64,000 nucleotides of DNA from DASUPK01 sp046732465 (GTDB lineage: Bacteria > Actinomycetota > Thermoleophilia > Solirubrobacterales > 70-9). Numbering within the stretch: position 1 is the first letter of the stretch; each line of letters opens with the position of its first letter. A program made the translations under genes and the position numbers. Below the pieces are notes generated by a model. It had not been told where the DNA came from. It ran no database searches and saw only the letters and a program-made list of their open reading frames with translations. The stretch spans positions 1-64,000 of the forward strand of contig JBKPND010000012.1 of the NCBI GenBank assembly GCA_046732465.1. Direction: 5' to 3'. This document shows, piece by piece, positions 25,956 to 34,200 of the stretch.

Positions 25956-27110
25956 ATGCTTCGGGGGACCCGCACGATCTTGCTCGCAGTGGTGCTCGTC
26001 GCTCTCGCCTCCCCGGCAGTGGCCTCGGCGCGGTTCGAGAACAGCGCCGCGCACGTGGCCGCCAAAGCGAGGAAATGGGTCGTGAAGGGCGCCGGCTTCG
26101 GCCACGGGGTCGGCATGAGCCAGTACGGCGCCTACGGCTACGCCAAGCACGGCTTCTCCGACGACCAGATCCTGACCCACTACTACACGGGCACCACGAT
26201 CGGGACGACCGCGGACCGGTCCGTGCGGGTACTGCTCCGCGACGGCGCGCGCAGCGTCTCCTTCAGCGGCGCGGGCTCGGCCTGCGGGGCCGGTCTCAGC
26301 CCGAAGAAGGGCTACGTGGCCAAGCGCAAGGGCTCGGGCGTCGTCGTGCGCAACAAGAAGGGGCGCCGGATCGCCCGCTGCGGGGCGGCGATGACCGCGG
26401 CCGGATCCCCCACGGTCCGGGTCGCCGGCAAGGGCATCTACCGCGGCTCGCTCGAGGTGAGGGCGTCCGGCAGCTCACTGCAGGCGATCAACGTCGTGGA
26501 GATCGAGGACTACGTGCGGGGCGTGGTCGCCAAGGAGTCGCCGGCGTCATGGCCGATCGAGGCGCTCAAGGCACAGGCGGTCGCCGTGCGGTCCTACGCC
26601 CTCTCGACCGGGATTCGCGGCGGGACGTTCGACCTCTACGACGACACCCGCAGCCAGGCCTACGGGGGAGTCGGAGCGGAGACCGCCAAGACTGACCAGG
26701 CGGTCGCGGCAACCCACCTGCAGGTCGTCATGTTCGGCAGCAGGATCGCCCAGACGTTCTTTTTCTCCACCTCGGGCGGCCACACGGAGAACAACGAGTT
26801 CTCCTCCCTCGGCTTCGGACAGCCAGCCGTCCCCTACCTACGCGGTGTCGATGACCCCTTCGAGGCGGACGCGGGCTCGCCCTACGAGCACTGGAAGCGG
26901 AAGTTCTCGATCGGGCGGATGAGCTCGGCGCTCCGCTCGATCGGGCTGCGGGGCAAGCTGAAGAACGTCGTCGTCACCCAGCGTGGCACCTCGCCCCGGA
27001 TCGTGCGCGCCAATCTGGTCGGCACCGGCGGGACGACGACTGTCGACGGCCCCGATCTGCGCGGCGCGCTCGGCCTGCCGGACACCTGGGCGTTCTTCAA
27101 GAAGAAGTAG
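25956..27110 (+). CDS. Secreted SpoIID/LytB domain protein
   Basis: 384 residues. A signal peptide (about 1-25, ending ASA) precedes FGHGVGMSQYGAYGYAKHG. The SpoIID core has NVVEIEDYVRGVVAKESPASWPIEALKAQAVAVRSYAL and later FFFSTSGGHTENNEFSSLG. SpoIID in sporulating Firmicutes is a lytic transglycosylase that trims denuded glycan; the Glu in VAKESPASW is in the catalytic position. In this non-Firmicute a role in peptidoglycan remodelling outside the membrane is likely. Start ATG 25956, 6 nt after TATCCA. The earlier in-frame start has no support. Confidence 0.85.
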   Translation: MLRGTRTILLAVVLVALASPAVASARFENSAAHVAAKARKWVVKGAGFGHGVGMSQYGAYGYAKHGFSDDQILTHYYTGTTIGTTADRSVRVLLRDGARSVSFSGAGSACGAGLSPKKGYVAKRKGSGVVVRNKKGRRIARCGAAMTAAGSPTVRVAGKGIYRGSLEVRASGSSLQAINVVEIEDYVRGVVAKESPASWPIEALKAQAVAVRSYALSTGIRGGTFDLYDDTRSQAYGGVGAETAKTDQAVAATHLQVVMFGSRIAQTFFFSTSGGHTENNEFSSLGFGQPAVPYLRGVDDPFEADAGSPYEHWKRKFSIGRMSSALRSIGLRGKLKNVVVTQRGTSPRIVRANLVGTGGTTTVDGPDLRGALGLPDTWAFFKKK

Positions 27111-27119
27111 TCGCTTTCG

Positions 27120-27125
27120 TACTCT
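27120..27125 (+). promoter_or_regulatory. -10 element TACTCT for the aldo/keto reductase gene
   Basis: TACTCT, 6 nt, then ATG 27132; leaderless pattern. Confidence 0.5.
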
Positions 27126-27131
27126 GAGGGC

Positions 27132-27917
27132 ATGGCCGCTCAGCCCTCAGCCGCGTCCCGGACACTGACCGTGGCGGGCACCGAGGTAGCGCGGATCGGC
27201 CTCGGGACCAACCGGCTCACCTTGACGCCGGAGAACCATTCCTTCCTACGCGAGGCAGTCGGGGCGGGGCTCGGCCTGATCGACACCGCCGTCAGCTACA
27301 GCGGCGGCGACTCAGAGCGGGCCATCGGCGAGGCGCTCTGGCCGAAGCCCGACGGGCTCGTGGTCGCGACGAAGGGCGGCTACGGCGGCACCGCGAGCCC
27401 GGAGGAGCTCCACGAGCAGATCGAGCAGAGCCTAGAGAGCCTCCAGACCGACTCCATCGACCTCTACTACCTGCACCGCGTACATCGGGAGACGCCGCTC
27501 GCCGACAGCCTCAGCACGATCGACGATTACCGCAACGCGGGCAGCATCAAGGAGATCGGGATATCCGCGGTCGACGTCGGGCAGATCGAGGCGGCGCGTG
27601 AGGTTGTCCCCGTGGCGGCGGTGCAGAACCACTACAACGTCGCCGACCGGGACTCGGACGACGTCGTCGACTACTGCGAGGAGAACGGCATCGCCTTCGT
27701 CCCGTACTACCCGCTCAAGGGCCATGCGCCGCCGGCCCTCGACGAGATCGCGCGGAGCCATGACGCGACCACAGCGCAGATCGCGCTCGCCTGGCTGCTC
27801 CGCCGCTCACGGGTGGTGCTGCCGATCCCCGGCACCCGCTCGATCGAGCACCTCCGGGAGAACCTCGGCGCGCTCGAGATCGAGCTCACCGACGCCGAGT
27901 TCGAGGCGCTCGGCTAG
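27132..27917 (+). CDS. Aldo/keto reductase
   Basis: 261 residues, TIM-barrel AKR. Visible: GLGTNRLT, LIDTAVSYSGGDSERAIGEAL (catalytic Asp and Tyr), VVATKGGYGG (catalytic Lys), SIDLYYLHRVHRETPLADS (catalytic His) and PIPGTRSIEHLRENLGA, the NADPH-binding end. It should reduce aldehydes or ketones with NADPH in the cytoplasm. A little short for the family but all four catalytic residues are present. Convergent with the gene at 27930. Confidence 0.88.
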   Translation: MAAQPSAASRTLTVAGTEVARIGLGTNRLTLTPENHSFLREAVGAGLGLIDTAVSYSGGDSERAIGEALWPKPDGLVVATKGGYGGTASPEELHEQIEQSLESLQTDSIDLYYLHRVHRETPLADSLSTIDDYRNAGSIKEIGISAVDVGQIEAAREVVPVAAVQNHYNVADRDSDDVVDYCEENGIAFVPYYPLKGHAPPALDEIARSHDATTAQIALAWLLRRSRVVLPIPGTRSIEHLRENLGALEIELTDAEFEALG

Positions 27918-27929
27918 CCGAGCGCCCCA

Positions 27930-28922
27930 CTACCCGTCCGGATACGGCTGCACCGGAATGCCGTGGTCCGTATCGCGCGTGCCGAACTCATACGCCGCCG
28001 CGCCCGAAACCACCAGGGGCTCGGCGGGCCCGCCGTCGAGCTCGACACGCAACTCGAGGTCTGAGATCGAGCAGTTGAGCGTGTTGTGCTCCGGCCCGAC
28101 CGGGTCGGCGTAGATCCAGGCGACGAAGTCCTTCGCCGGCGCGCTGACCTTGCCGCTCAGCCTCACCCCCTTGCCCTTGAGCTCGAAGGCGGCGCCGGTC
28201 GGTGACTCGCTCACCTCGGTGCTGGGGACGTGCCCGAATCCGCCCAGCCGGTGCGCCTCGTCGTCAAGCATGAGCATCGCGTTGCCGACCCAGGGAGTGG
28301 TCCGCCCCGCGACCTTGATCCGGCCGACCGCCATGTCGAAGTAATCCTCGGGCGAGTGCCCCTCGAAGCCCGAGCCCTGCACCCAGACCCAGCGCTCGGC
28401 ATGCTCGGCGCCCCAGTTGTGGCCGATCATCCCGCGCCACCCCTGGACCTCGGTCCGCTCGCCGTCCAGCTCGAGGTGCCCGTCGAAGACCGCGTCCGGG
28501 TACGGGCTCAGGAACTTGGTCTTAGGAAGGGGCGCCCGGTAGAGGAAGTCCCGGGGCAGGTGGTGGAAGGCCTCGTGCTCGTCCGCGAAGGTGAGATCCC
28601 AGCTCGCGTCCAGAGCGTCGGTGGTGACCCGCCCGGTGGCGCGGCCGTCGGTCAGGGTCGCGTCGGCGACGCGGATGTAGGTGTCGGGGCCCGCCGCGAG
28701 CTCGTCGGCGCCGAACTGACGCTTGGTGGCGCGCGGGCCGGTGGCGTCCGCGTCGAAGAGGACGAACCAGAGCGCGCAGGTCGCCGCCTCCCCGGGGCGC
28801 TTGTGCACGGTGTGGCGGATCCAGGCCGCTCGGCCGCCGCCGGGCTGAGTCAGCTTCAGGTAGAAGCTCTCGTAGTGCCCGGCCTTCTCCGGGACCTGCG
28901 GAAACCGCGCCTCGGTGCGCAC
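27930..28922 (-). CDS. Hypothetical lipocalin-like protein (CrtC/AttH-type fold suspected)
   Basis: 330 residues with no signal peptide or membrane span. The sequence alternates beta strands with conserved aromatic/His segments, such as GWRGMIGHNWGAEHAERWVW near the middle and DYFDMAVGRIKVAGR. This resembles the double-lipocalin layout of hydroxyneurosporene synthase/AttH-like proteins (hydrolyase or isomerase of hydrophobic substrates), but the match is by eye and not secure. GTG 28922 is preceded by TAGCGT with 8 nt spacing. It lies 21 bp beyond the 3' end of the deaminase gene, on the same strand. Confidence 0.6.
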   Translation of the reverse strand: MRTEARFPQVPEKAGHYESFYLKLTQPGGGRAAWIRHTVHKRPGEAATCALWFVLFDADATGPRATKRQFGADELAAGPDTYIRVADATLTDGRATGRVTTDALDASWDLTFADEHEAFHHLPRDFLYRAPLPKTKFLSPYPDAVFDGHLELDGERTEVQGWRGMIGHNWGAEHAERWVWVQGSGFEGHSPEDYFDMAVGRIKVAGRTTPWVGNAMLMLDDEAHRLGGFGHVPSTEVSESPTGAAFELKGKGVRLSGKVSAPAKDFVAWIYADPVGPEHNTLNCSISDLELRVELDGGPAEPLVVSGAAAYEFGTRDTDHGIPVQPYPDG

Positions 28923-28930
28923 GGGCCGAG

Positions 28931-28936
28931 ACGCTA
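28931..28936 (-). promoter_or_regulatory. -10 element TAGCGT for the 28922 gene
   Basis: TAGCGT, 8 nt, GTG 28922. It lies between the deaminase stop and this start, so the gene can be transcribed apart from the upstream pair. Confidence 0.4.
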
Positions 28937-28943
28937 TCGGTCG

Positions 28944-30191
28944 TCAGGAGGTGAGGCGCGCCGCTCGCGCGCGCACCTCCGCGACGAGCTCGTCCGCGCC
29001 GGGGACGACGCGGTCTCGCATCAGCACTCGGCCGGCCACCACGGTTGTGTCGACGACGGAGCCGCCGGCCGCGTACACGAGGTCCGCGTCCAGGTCCCCG
29101 GCCGAGAGCTCGGGGTCGGACCCGCGGAGCAGGAGGAAGTCGGCCGGCTGGCCCGGCTCGAGCCGGGCTCCGCCGAGTGCCGGGGAGCGGATCCCGCGGG
29201 CGATCTCCAACGCGTCGGTGGCGGGCAGCGTCGCCGAGTCGCCGCTGGCGAGCTTCTGGCCGAGCGCGAGCAGCTTCACCTCCTCGAACATGTCCAGGTT
29301 GGAGTTGGAGGAGACGCCGTCGGTGCCGAGACCGATCGCGACGCCGGCCGCCTGGGCCCGCGGGTAGGGGAAGAGCCCGCCGACCGCGAGCTTCATGTTG
29401 GCGGCAGGGTTCGTGACCACCGTCGCTCCGCGCTCGGCGACCAGCTCGAGCTCGTCCTCGTCGAGCCAGACCCCGTGGGCCAGCAGCGTCCGCGGGCCGA
29501 GGAAGCCGAGCTCGTCGAGATAGGCCGCCGGCCGCTTGCCGTGGGCCTTCATGCAGTCCGCCACCTCCTGCTCGGTCTCCGAGAGGTGGATCTGCAGGGT
29601 GATCTCCCGCTCCGCTGCCGTCTCGGCGAGCCAGGCAAGCGACTCGGAGCTGACCGTGTAGATCGCGTGCGGGCCGAGGCTGGGCGAGACCCGATCGCCG
29701 GCCGCTTCGATCCGGTCGAGCCACTCGACCACCTCGCCGCGCATCGACTCCCCCTTCGAGGCGTCGAGCTGATCGATCATCACGCTGCTGATCTCGGCGC
29801 GCAGCCCCGCGTCGACCACCGCGCGCGCCGCCTGCGCCCCGTGCCAGTACATGTCGAAGAAGCGCGTGGTGCCCGAGCGGATCATCTCCAGGCAGGCGAG
29901 CCGCGTGCCCCAGTAGACGTCGTCCGGCTGGAGCTTGGCCTCGGCCGGCCAGATCTTCTTCTGCAGCCACTCCATCAGGGGCATGTCGTCGCCGAAGCCG
30001 CGGAAGAGCGTCATCGCGGCATGGGTGTGGCCGTTGAGCATGGGCGGCGAGAGCAGGAGGCCGGCCGCCTCGAGCACCTCGTCGCCGGCTTTCGGCTCCA
30101 CCGCGGGGCCCAACTCGGCGATCAGGCCGTCCTCCGCTCGCAGGCCCACGTCCCGCCCGTCCAGAACAGCTCCGGTCACCGCAAGGCTCAC
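28944..30191 (-). CDS. mtaD: Amidohydrolase, methylthioadenosine/adenosylhomocysteine deaminase-like
   Basis: 415 residues of the metal-dependent amidohydrolase family. Metal ligands are NGHTHAAM (His55, His57), a mid-protein LQIHLSETEQE, LLAHGVWL and GLGTDGVSSNSNLDMFEEVKLL. The last segment is typical of the MtaD/SsnA/TrzN group. Expected reaction: deamination of 5'-methylthioadenosine and S-adenosylhomocysteine to the inosine forms. It overlaps by 4 bp the phosphorylase gene upstream, which strongly supports a nucleoside salvage role. Other deamination substrates are possible. Confidence 0.82.
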   Translation of the reverse strand: MSLAVTGAVLDGRDVGLRAEDGLIAELGPAVEPKAGDEVLEAAGLLLSPPMLNGHTHAAMTLFRGFGDDMPLMEWLQKKIWPAEAKLQPDDVYWGTRLACLEMIRSGTTRFFDMYWHGAQAARAVVDAGLRAEISSVMIDQLDASKGESMRGEVVEWLDRIEAAGDRVSPSLGPHAIYTVSSESLAWLAETAAEREITLQIHLSETEQEVADCMKAHGKRPAAYLDELGFLGPRTLLAHGVWLDEDELELVAERGATVVTNPAANMKLAVGGLFPYPRAQAAGVAIGLGTDGVSSNSNLDMFEEVKLLALGQKLASGDSATLPATDALEIARGIRSPALGGARLEPGQPADFLLLRGSDPELSAGDLDADLVYAAGGSVVDTTVVAGRVLMRDRVVPGADELVAEVRARAARLTS

Positions 30192-30934
30192 CTGGGCCGC
30201 GCCTCCGTGGCAAGAGCCGCGAGCACGGCCTTGAGGGCGTCCTTCAGCACGGCCGCGGTCCGGTCGCGACCCCTGCGATATTCCTCGACGCTCAAGGGGG
30301 CGTCGGAAATGCCGTTGGCGAGATTGTCGACCGAGCAGACGGCCGCGTACGCGAGGGAAGCCTCCCGCGCGAGCACGGTCTCGGCCGCCAGGGTCATGCC
30401 GACCACGTCCGCGACGCGAGCCAGGGCCTGGACCTCGGCCGGCGTCTCGAAACGCGGTCCGATGGTCTGCGCGTAGACGCCGCCGTCGAGCAGCTCGGTC
30501 TCGCTTCGCTCGCCCCAGGCGTCCAGGATCAGCTTGCGCCAGGCGGGATCGAAGCCGGGGACCGAGTGGCCGCGCGGATCGTCGTAGAAGCTCGGGGCCG
30601 TCTCCGGCGCGTAGAAGTCGTCGGGGCAGACGAACGATCTGACTTCGAGATCGGCGTGAAGACTGCCCACCGATCCCAGCGCCAGCACCCGGCCGCAGCC
30701 GAGCTCGCAGAGCGCGCGGACGTTGGCTCGATGATCGACCAGATGGGCCGGAATGCTGCGGTCGACCCCATGTCTGGGCAACGCGACGATCTCCCCCGAG
30801 TCGATCGCCTCGACCGGCCGCGACCCTCCCGCGTCGACCTGCACGCTCTCCCCCTCCACGGGGTGCGCACCCTCGGGGAGGCTGTTGCCGTAGATCACGG
30901 CGAGCCGGTCGCCGGTCGGCCGGGGCGCGTTCAT
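30188..30934 (-). CDS. Purine nucleoside phosphorylase / methylthioinosine-type phosphorylase (MTAP/PNP family)
   Basis: 248 residues. PNP/MTAP signatures: LPRHGVDRSIPAHLVDHRANVRAL, LALGSVGSL, GGVYAQTIGPRFETPAE and VVGMTLAAETVLAREASLAYAAVCSVDNLANG. The position that is Asp in adenine-specific MTA phosphorylase and Asn in 6-oxopurine phosphorylases appears to be Asn204. That would favour inosine-type substrates and fits the coupled deaminase downstream. Together they would take MTA to methylthioinosine, then hypoxanthine and methylthioribose-1-phosphate. ATG 30934 follows TAGAGT by 7 nt. Confidence 0.82.
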   Translation of the reverse strand: MNAPRPTGDRLAVIYGNSLPEGAHPVEGESVQVDAGGSRPVEAIDSGEIVALPRHGVDRSIPAHLVDHRANVRALCELGCGRVLALGSVGSLHADLEVRSFVCPDDFYAPETAPSFYDDPRGHSVPGFDPAWRKLILDAWGERSETELLDGGVYAQTIGPRFETPAEVQALARVADVVGMTLAAETVLAREASLAYAAVCSVDNLANGISDAPLSVEEYRRGRDRTAAVLKDALKAVLAALATEARPR

Positions 30935-30941
30935 CGTCGCG

Positions 30942-30947
30942 ACTCTA
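30942..30947 (-). promoter_or_regulatory. -10 element TAGAGT for the phosphorylase-deaminase operon
   Basis: TAGAGT on the reverse strand, 7 nt before ATG 30934; leaderless pattern. Confidence 0.5.
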
Positions 30948-30963
30948 GTCCGACGTCGCCGGC

Positions 30964-30979
30964 GGCCGGGGGCCCGGCC
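30964..30979 (-). terminator. GC-rich hairpin just after ychF
   Basis: GGCCGGG-gg-CCCGGCC, 7-bp arms, placed 5 nt after the ychF stop on the reverse strand and before the next promoter. No T tract follows, so termination is only suggested by position. Confidence 0.35.
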
Positions 30980-30983
30980 CGCG

Positions 30984-32057
30984 CTAGGTCCTGATGTGGA
31001 CCACGTCGCCGTCTCGCACGACGTAGTCGCGGCCTTCGATTCGGAGCGTGCCGCGCTCCCGGGCGGCCGCGTAGCCGCCGGCCTCGACCAGCTCGTCCCA
31101 GGCGATCACCTCGGCTCGGACGAAGGCCTTCTGGATGTCGCCGTGAACGCGGCCCGCGGCGTCGTATGCCGTGCGGCCGCGTGGCAGGGTTCGGGCCATC
31201 GCCTCCTTGCCGGTGTCGGCGGTGAAGAAGCTGATCAGGTCGAGCAGCTCGAAGGCCGCGCGGATCAGGCGCTCCAGGCCGGAGCGCTCGATGCCGAGCT
31301 CGTGGCTCATCTCCTCCGCTTCGCCGGGATCGAGCTCGCGCAGTTCCGCCTCCACCCGAGCCGAGATCACGACGACCTTCGCCCGCATCTCCTCGGCATG
31401 GGCGACGAGCTCGGGCGGGGCCTCGCTGACGCCCTCGTCCACATTGACCACGTAGAGGACCGGCTTTGCGGTCAGCGGCGACAGCTTGCGGAGCGCGTCG
31501 GGCGCGGCCTCCGGAACCGGCACCTCGCGCGCGGGGCGGCCCCCCGAGAGCGTCTCGGCGATCCGCTCGAGCCAGTCGCGCTCGGCGATCGCCTCCTTGT
31601 GGCCGGAGCGGGCCTGCTTGGTGACCCGCTCGAGGCGGCGCTCGGCTCCCTCGAGGTCGGCGGCGAGCAGCTCGGTCTCGATCAGCTCGGCGTCGGCGAC
31701 CGGATCGACGCGGCCCTCGGGGTGGGCGACCGATCCAGCGCCATGGGCGCGGATCACGTGGCAGATCGCGTCGGTCTCGCGGATCGAGGCGAGGAACTTG
31801 TTGCCGAGCCCTTCCCCCTGCGAGGCGCCCTTGACCAGGCCCGCGATGTCGTGGAAGTCGATCGTCTCGTGAACGACCTCCGAGGATCCGAGCGTCTCGG
31901 CGACCTTCTCGATCCGCTCGTCGGGGACCCCGACGACGGCGACGTTCGGCTCGACGGTGGTAAACGGGTAGTCGCCGGTCTCCGCTCCGGCCGCGGTCAG
32001 GGCGTTGAACAGGGTCGACTTCCCCGCGTTGGGCATGCCGACGATCCCGATCTTCAT
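30984..32057 (-). CDS. ychF: YchF (OLA1-type) redox-regulated GTPase/ATPase
   Basis: 357 residues, normal for YchF. P-loop GMPNAGKSTLFNAL at the N-terminus, switch II DIAGLVKGASQGEGLGNKFL, and NVDE in place of the G4 NKxD, the hallmark of YchF, which prefers ATP. C-terminal TGS domain ends DGDVVHIRT. It binds ribosomes and affects translation and stress responses. Start ATG 32057 forms TGATG with the stop of the PAP2 gene. The extra upstream open frame lies in PAP2 and is rejected. Confidence 0.95.
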   Translation of the reverse strand: MKIGIVGMPNAGKSTLFNALTAAGAETGDYPFTTVEPNVAVVGVPDERIEKVAETLGSSEVVHETIDFHDIAGLVKGASQGEGLGNKFLASIRETDAICHVIRAHGAGSVAHPEGRVDPVADAELIETELLAADLEGAERRLERVTKQARSGHKEAIAERDWLERIAETLSGGRPAREVPVPEAAPDALRKLSPLTAKPVLYVVNVDEGVSEAPPELVAHAEEMRAKVVVISARVEAELRELDPGEAEEMSHELGIERSGLERLIRAAFELLDLISFFTADTGKEAMARTLPRGRTAYDAAGRVHGDIQKAFVRAEVIAWDELVEAGGYAAARERGTLRIEGRDYVVRDGDVVHIRT

Positions 32058-32548
32058 CAGAGCGGCGCGATCAAGCCCAGGCCGACGCCGAGCAGCGCGC
32101 CGGCGAGCACGTCGGAGGGGTAGTGCATGCCGAGGTAGGGGCGGCACGTGGCGATGGCGGCCGCCAGGACGAAGAGGATCGCCGCCTCAGGCGCGATCCG
32201 GGTCATCGCGGTCGCGCAGGCGAACGACGAGGTCGCGTGCGCCGACGGGAAGCTCAGCGAGCTGGGCGCGCCGCCGAGCGGCGGCAGGCCTTCGAGCACT
32301 GGCCGGGGGCGCCTGACGATCACCTTGACCACGAAGTTGAGCCCGATCGCGATTGGCCCGAGGATCCCGGCCACCACCCAGTCCTCGCCATTGTCGGGAT
32401 CGACGAACGCAAGGACGATGCCGATCACCAGCCAGACCGCGCCGTACTCGCCGATGCGGCCGAGCCACTTTCCGGCCGTCTCCGCCGTCCGTCCGTGGAA
32501 CCGGGTCCGCATCGCGTAGAGCAGGCGGCTGTCGAGGCGGGCGAGCAC
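32057..32548 (-). CDS. PAP2-superfamily membrane phosphatase
   Basis: 163 residues from GTG 32548. The three phosphatase motifs are KVIVRRPRP, PSAHA (usually PSGH; the Gly is Ala here) and CRPYLGMHYPSD. Several membrane spans. Candidate roles are undecaprenyl-pyrophosphate or decaprenylphosphoryl-pentose phosphatase at the membrane. TATCCT lies 8 nt before this GTG, which favours it over a TTG nine codons earlier that would sit before the promoter element. Coupled to ychF by TGATG. Confidence 0.82.
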   Translation of the reverse strand: MLARLDSRLLYAMRTRFHGRTAETAGKWLGRIGEYGAVWLVIGIVLAFVDPDNGEDWVVAGILGPIAIGLNFVVKVIVRRPRPVLEGLPPLGGAPSSLSFPSAHATSSFACATAMTRIAPEAAILFVLAAAIATCRPYLGMHYPSDVLAGALLGVGLGLIAPL

Positions 32549-32556
32549 GGCGGCGC

Positions 32557-32562
32557 AGGATA
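32557..32562 (-). promoter_or_regulatory. -10 element TATCCT that fixes the PAP2 start
   Basis: TATCCT on the reverse strand, 8 nt before GTG 32548. A GACAAT for the divergent gene at 32599 lies only 25 bp further on. Confidence 0.5.
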
Positions 32563-32586
32563 GAGCGGGAACCAAGCCCGATCCGG

Positions 32587-32592
32587 GACAAT
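32587..32592 (+). promoter_or_regulatory. -10 element GACAAT for the BtrH-like gene
   Basis: GACAAT, 6 nt, ATG 32599; divergent from the PAP2 promoter. Confidence 0.4.
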
Positions 32593-32598
32593 CGAGGC

Positions 32599-33588
32599 AT
32601 GGCCGAGACCGCCAACAGGGTGATGGTGCCGAGCTACCGCCACGTCCCCGGAAACCACTGCGGCTCGACCGCCCTGCGCAACCTGCTCGGCTTCCACGGG
32701 GTCGAGATCTCCGAGGAGATGGCCTTCGGGCTCGGGGCGGGCGCTTGCTTCTACTACGTCGCCCTTGACGAACACTCGCCGTCGCGGTTCACCAACGGCC
32801 GGGCCGCGCGGCTCGAGGAGAACTTCCTCGAGCTGACCGGCGTCCCGCTCCGGCTCCGGACGGACGGCGACCCGGATGCCTCCTGGAAGATGGCGAAGGA
32901 GTCGGTCGACGAGGGCCGACCGGTCCTGCTGCTCACCGACCTCTACTACCTCGATCACTACGGCCGCTCGGCTCACTTTCCGGGCCACGCCGTGGTGCTG
33001 GCCGGCTACGACGAGGAGCTCGCCTGGCTCTCCGACACCGCCTTCGAGGACCTGCAGACCACCTCGCTCGAAGGCCTGCGCGAGGCCCGCCACGCCCAGC
33101 AGCCGATCTTCCCCCTCGAGGGCCACGCGATCGACGTGCCCGAGGGCACCGAGATCGATCGCGACGAGCTCCTCGCCCACGCCCCCAAGGCGATCGAGCG
33201 GGCGGCGAGCCAGATGCTCGAGCCCCCGCTCGGCGACTACGAGGGGCTGCCCGCCCTACGGCGCTTCGCGGCCGAGGTCGGCGACTGGCCGGAGGCGGCC
33301 GAGGACTGGCAGTGGTGCGCCCGCTTCCTCTACCAGGTGATCGAGCGCCGCGGGACGGGCGGCGGCAACTTCCGCAGGATGTACTCCCGCTTCCTCGAGG
33401 AGGCCGGTTACGAAGAGTCTGGGATCGCGGCGGAGGCGGCCGGGGACTGGTCCCGGCTGGCGCTTGCGGCCCGCGATGCGAGCGAGCCCGACGAGCCGGA
33501 TCCCGAGCACTGGAAGGCGCTCGGCGCTGAGGCGCAGCAGGTGCTCGACGCCGAGGAGCGGCTCTGGGCGGCGCTGGCCGGTGGCTAG
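32599..33588 (+). CDS. BtrH N-terminal domain / DUF4872 protein, papain-like acyltransferase or peptidase homolog
   Basis: 329 residues. The N-terminal domain has a Cys nucleophile in GNHCGSTALRNLLG (Cys21), a glutamine-less oxyanion region, and His130 in HFPGHAVVLAGYDEE followed by WLSDTAFED. This is the BtrH_N pattern; BtrH transfers the gamma-glutamyl-GABA side chain in butirosin synthesis. The C-terminal half (about 170-329) matches DUF4872 in position and in its helical, Arg/Glu-rich pattern. No biosynthetic cluster surrounds it, so its substrate is unknown. ATG 32599 is supported by GACAAT; its stop abuts the convergent methyltransferase. Confidence 0.78.
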   Translation: MAETANRVMVPSYRHVPGNHCGSTALRNLLGFHGVEISEEMAFGLGAGACFYYVALDEHSPSRFTNGRAARLEENFLELTGVPLRLRTDGDPDASWKMAKESVDEGRPVLLLTDLYYLDHYGRSAHFPGHAVVLAGYDEELAWLSDTAFEDLQTTSLEGLREARHAQQPIFPLEGHAIDVPEGTEIDRDELLAHAPKAIERAASQMLEPPLGDYEGLPALRRFAAEVGDWPEAAEDWQWCARFLYQVIERRGTGGGNFRRMYSRFLEEAGYEESGIAAEAAGDWSRLALAARDASEPDEPDPEHWKALGAEAQQVLDAEERLWAALAGG

Positions 33589-34200
33589 CTACTGCTTCGC
33601 GAAGCGGGCGAAATAGCCCAGGGCGCTGCCGACTCGCCGCTCGTAGGTGAGCCCCGCGCCACTCGCGCGCAAGCGCATCGGCGCGAGTCGGACGTAGTGC
33701 GGATCGCCGAGCAGCTCGCCGACCACCAGCCGGCCGCCGGGCTTCAGCACCCGAGCGAGCTCGCGGAGGGCCGCGTCCTGGTCGGGGATCTCTCCGAGCA
33801 CCGTCGTCAGGTAGGCCGCGTCGAAGGTCCTGTTCTTGTAGGGCATCGCGGTCGCGTCCGACTGGGTCGGGGTCACATTGGCGAGCCCGGCCTCGGCGGC
33901 GCGGCGCATGGTGTGGTCGAGCATCTCCTGCTGGAGGTCGAGGATGTCCACCTGCCCGTCGGGCTTGACCCACTCGGCGGCGTCGATCGTGTAGTAGCCG
34001 GTTCCCGGGCCGACCTCGAGGATGCGCTCACCCGGCTTCGGGTCGAGGGTCTCGCGCAGCCGGTCCCGGGTGATCAGCGGATGCGGCGCCTCGACCCAGA
34101 AGCGCTGTCCATAGGGGCAGGCCGAGGGGTTCTTGCGCCACCAGAGCGCCGCCCCGGCGATGGCGGCCGCGGAGGCGAGCAACAGGTGGCGCGCCTTCAT
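33589..34200 (-). CDS. Membrane-anchored class I SAM-dependent methyltransferase
   Basis: 203 residues. An N-terminal hydrophobic helix (about 5-21) would anchor it to the membrane. The SAM site is ILEVGPGTGYYTIDAA (motif I), then QVDILDLQQEML, the post-I acidic residue and FDAAYLTTVLGEI. Ubie/COQ5-like methyltransferases have this order. It lies at the end of an operon after methylmalonyl-CoA epimerase and a 71-residue protein, overlapping the latter by 4 bp. Lipid or quinone methylation is possible; the substrate is not known. Confidence 0.78.
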   Translation of the reverse strand: MKARHLLLASAAAIAGAALWWRKNPSACPYGQRFWVEAPHPLITRDRLRETLDPKPGERILEVGPGTGYYTIDAAEWVKPDGQVDILDLQQEMLDHTMRRAAEAGLANVTPTQSDATAMPYKNRTFDAAYLTTVLGEIPDQDAALRELARVLKPGGRLVVGELLGDPHYVRLAPMRLRASGAGLTYERRVGSALGYFARFAKQ

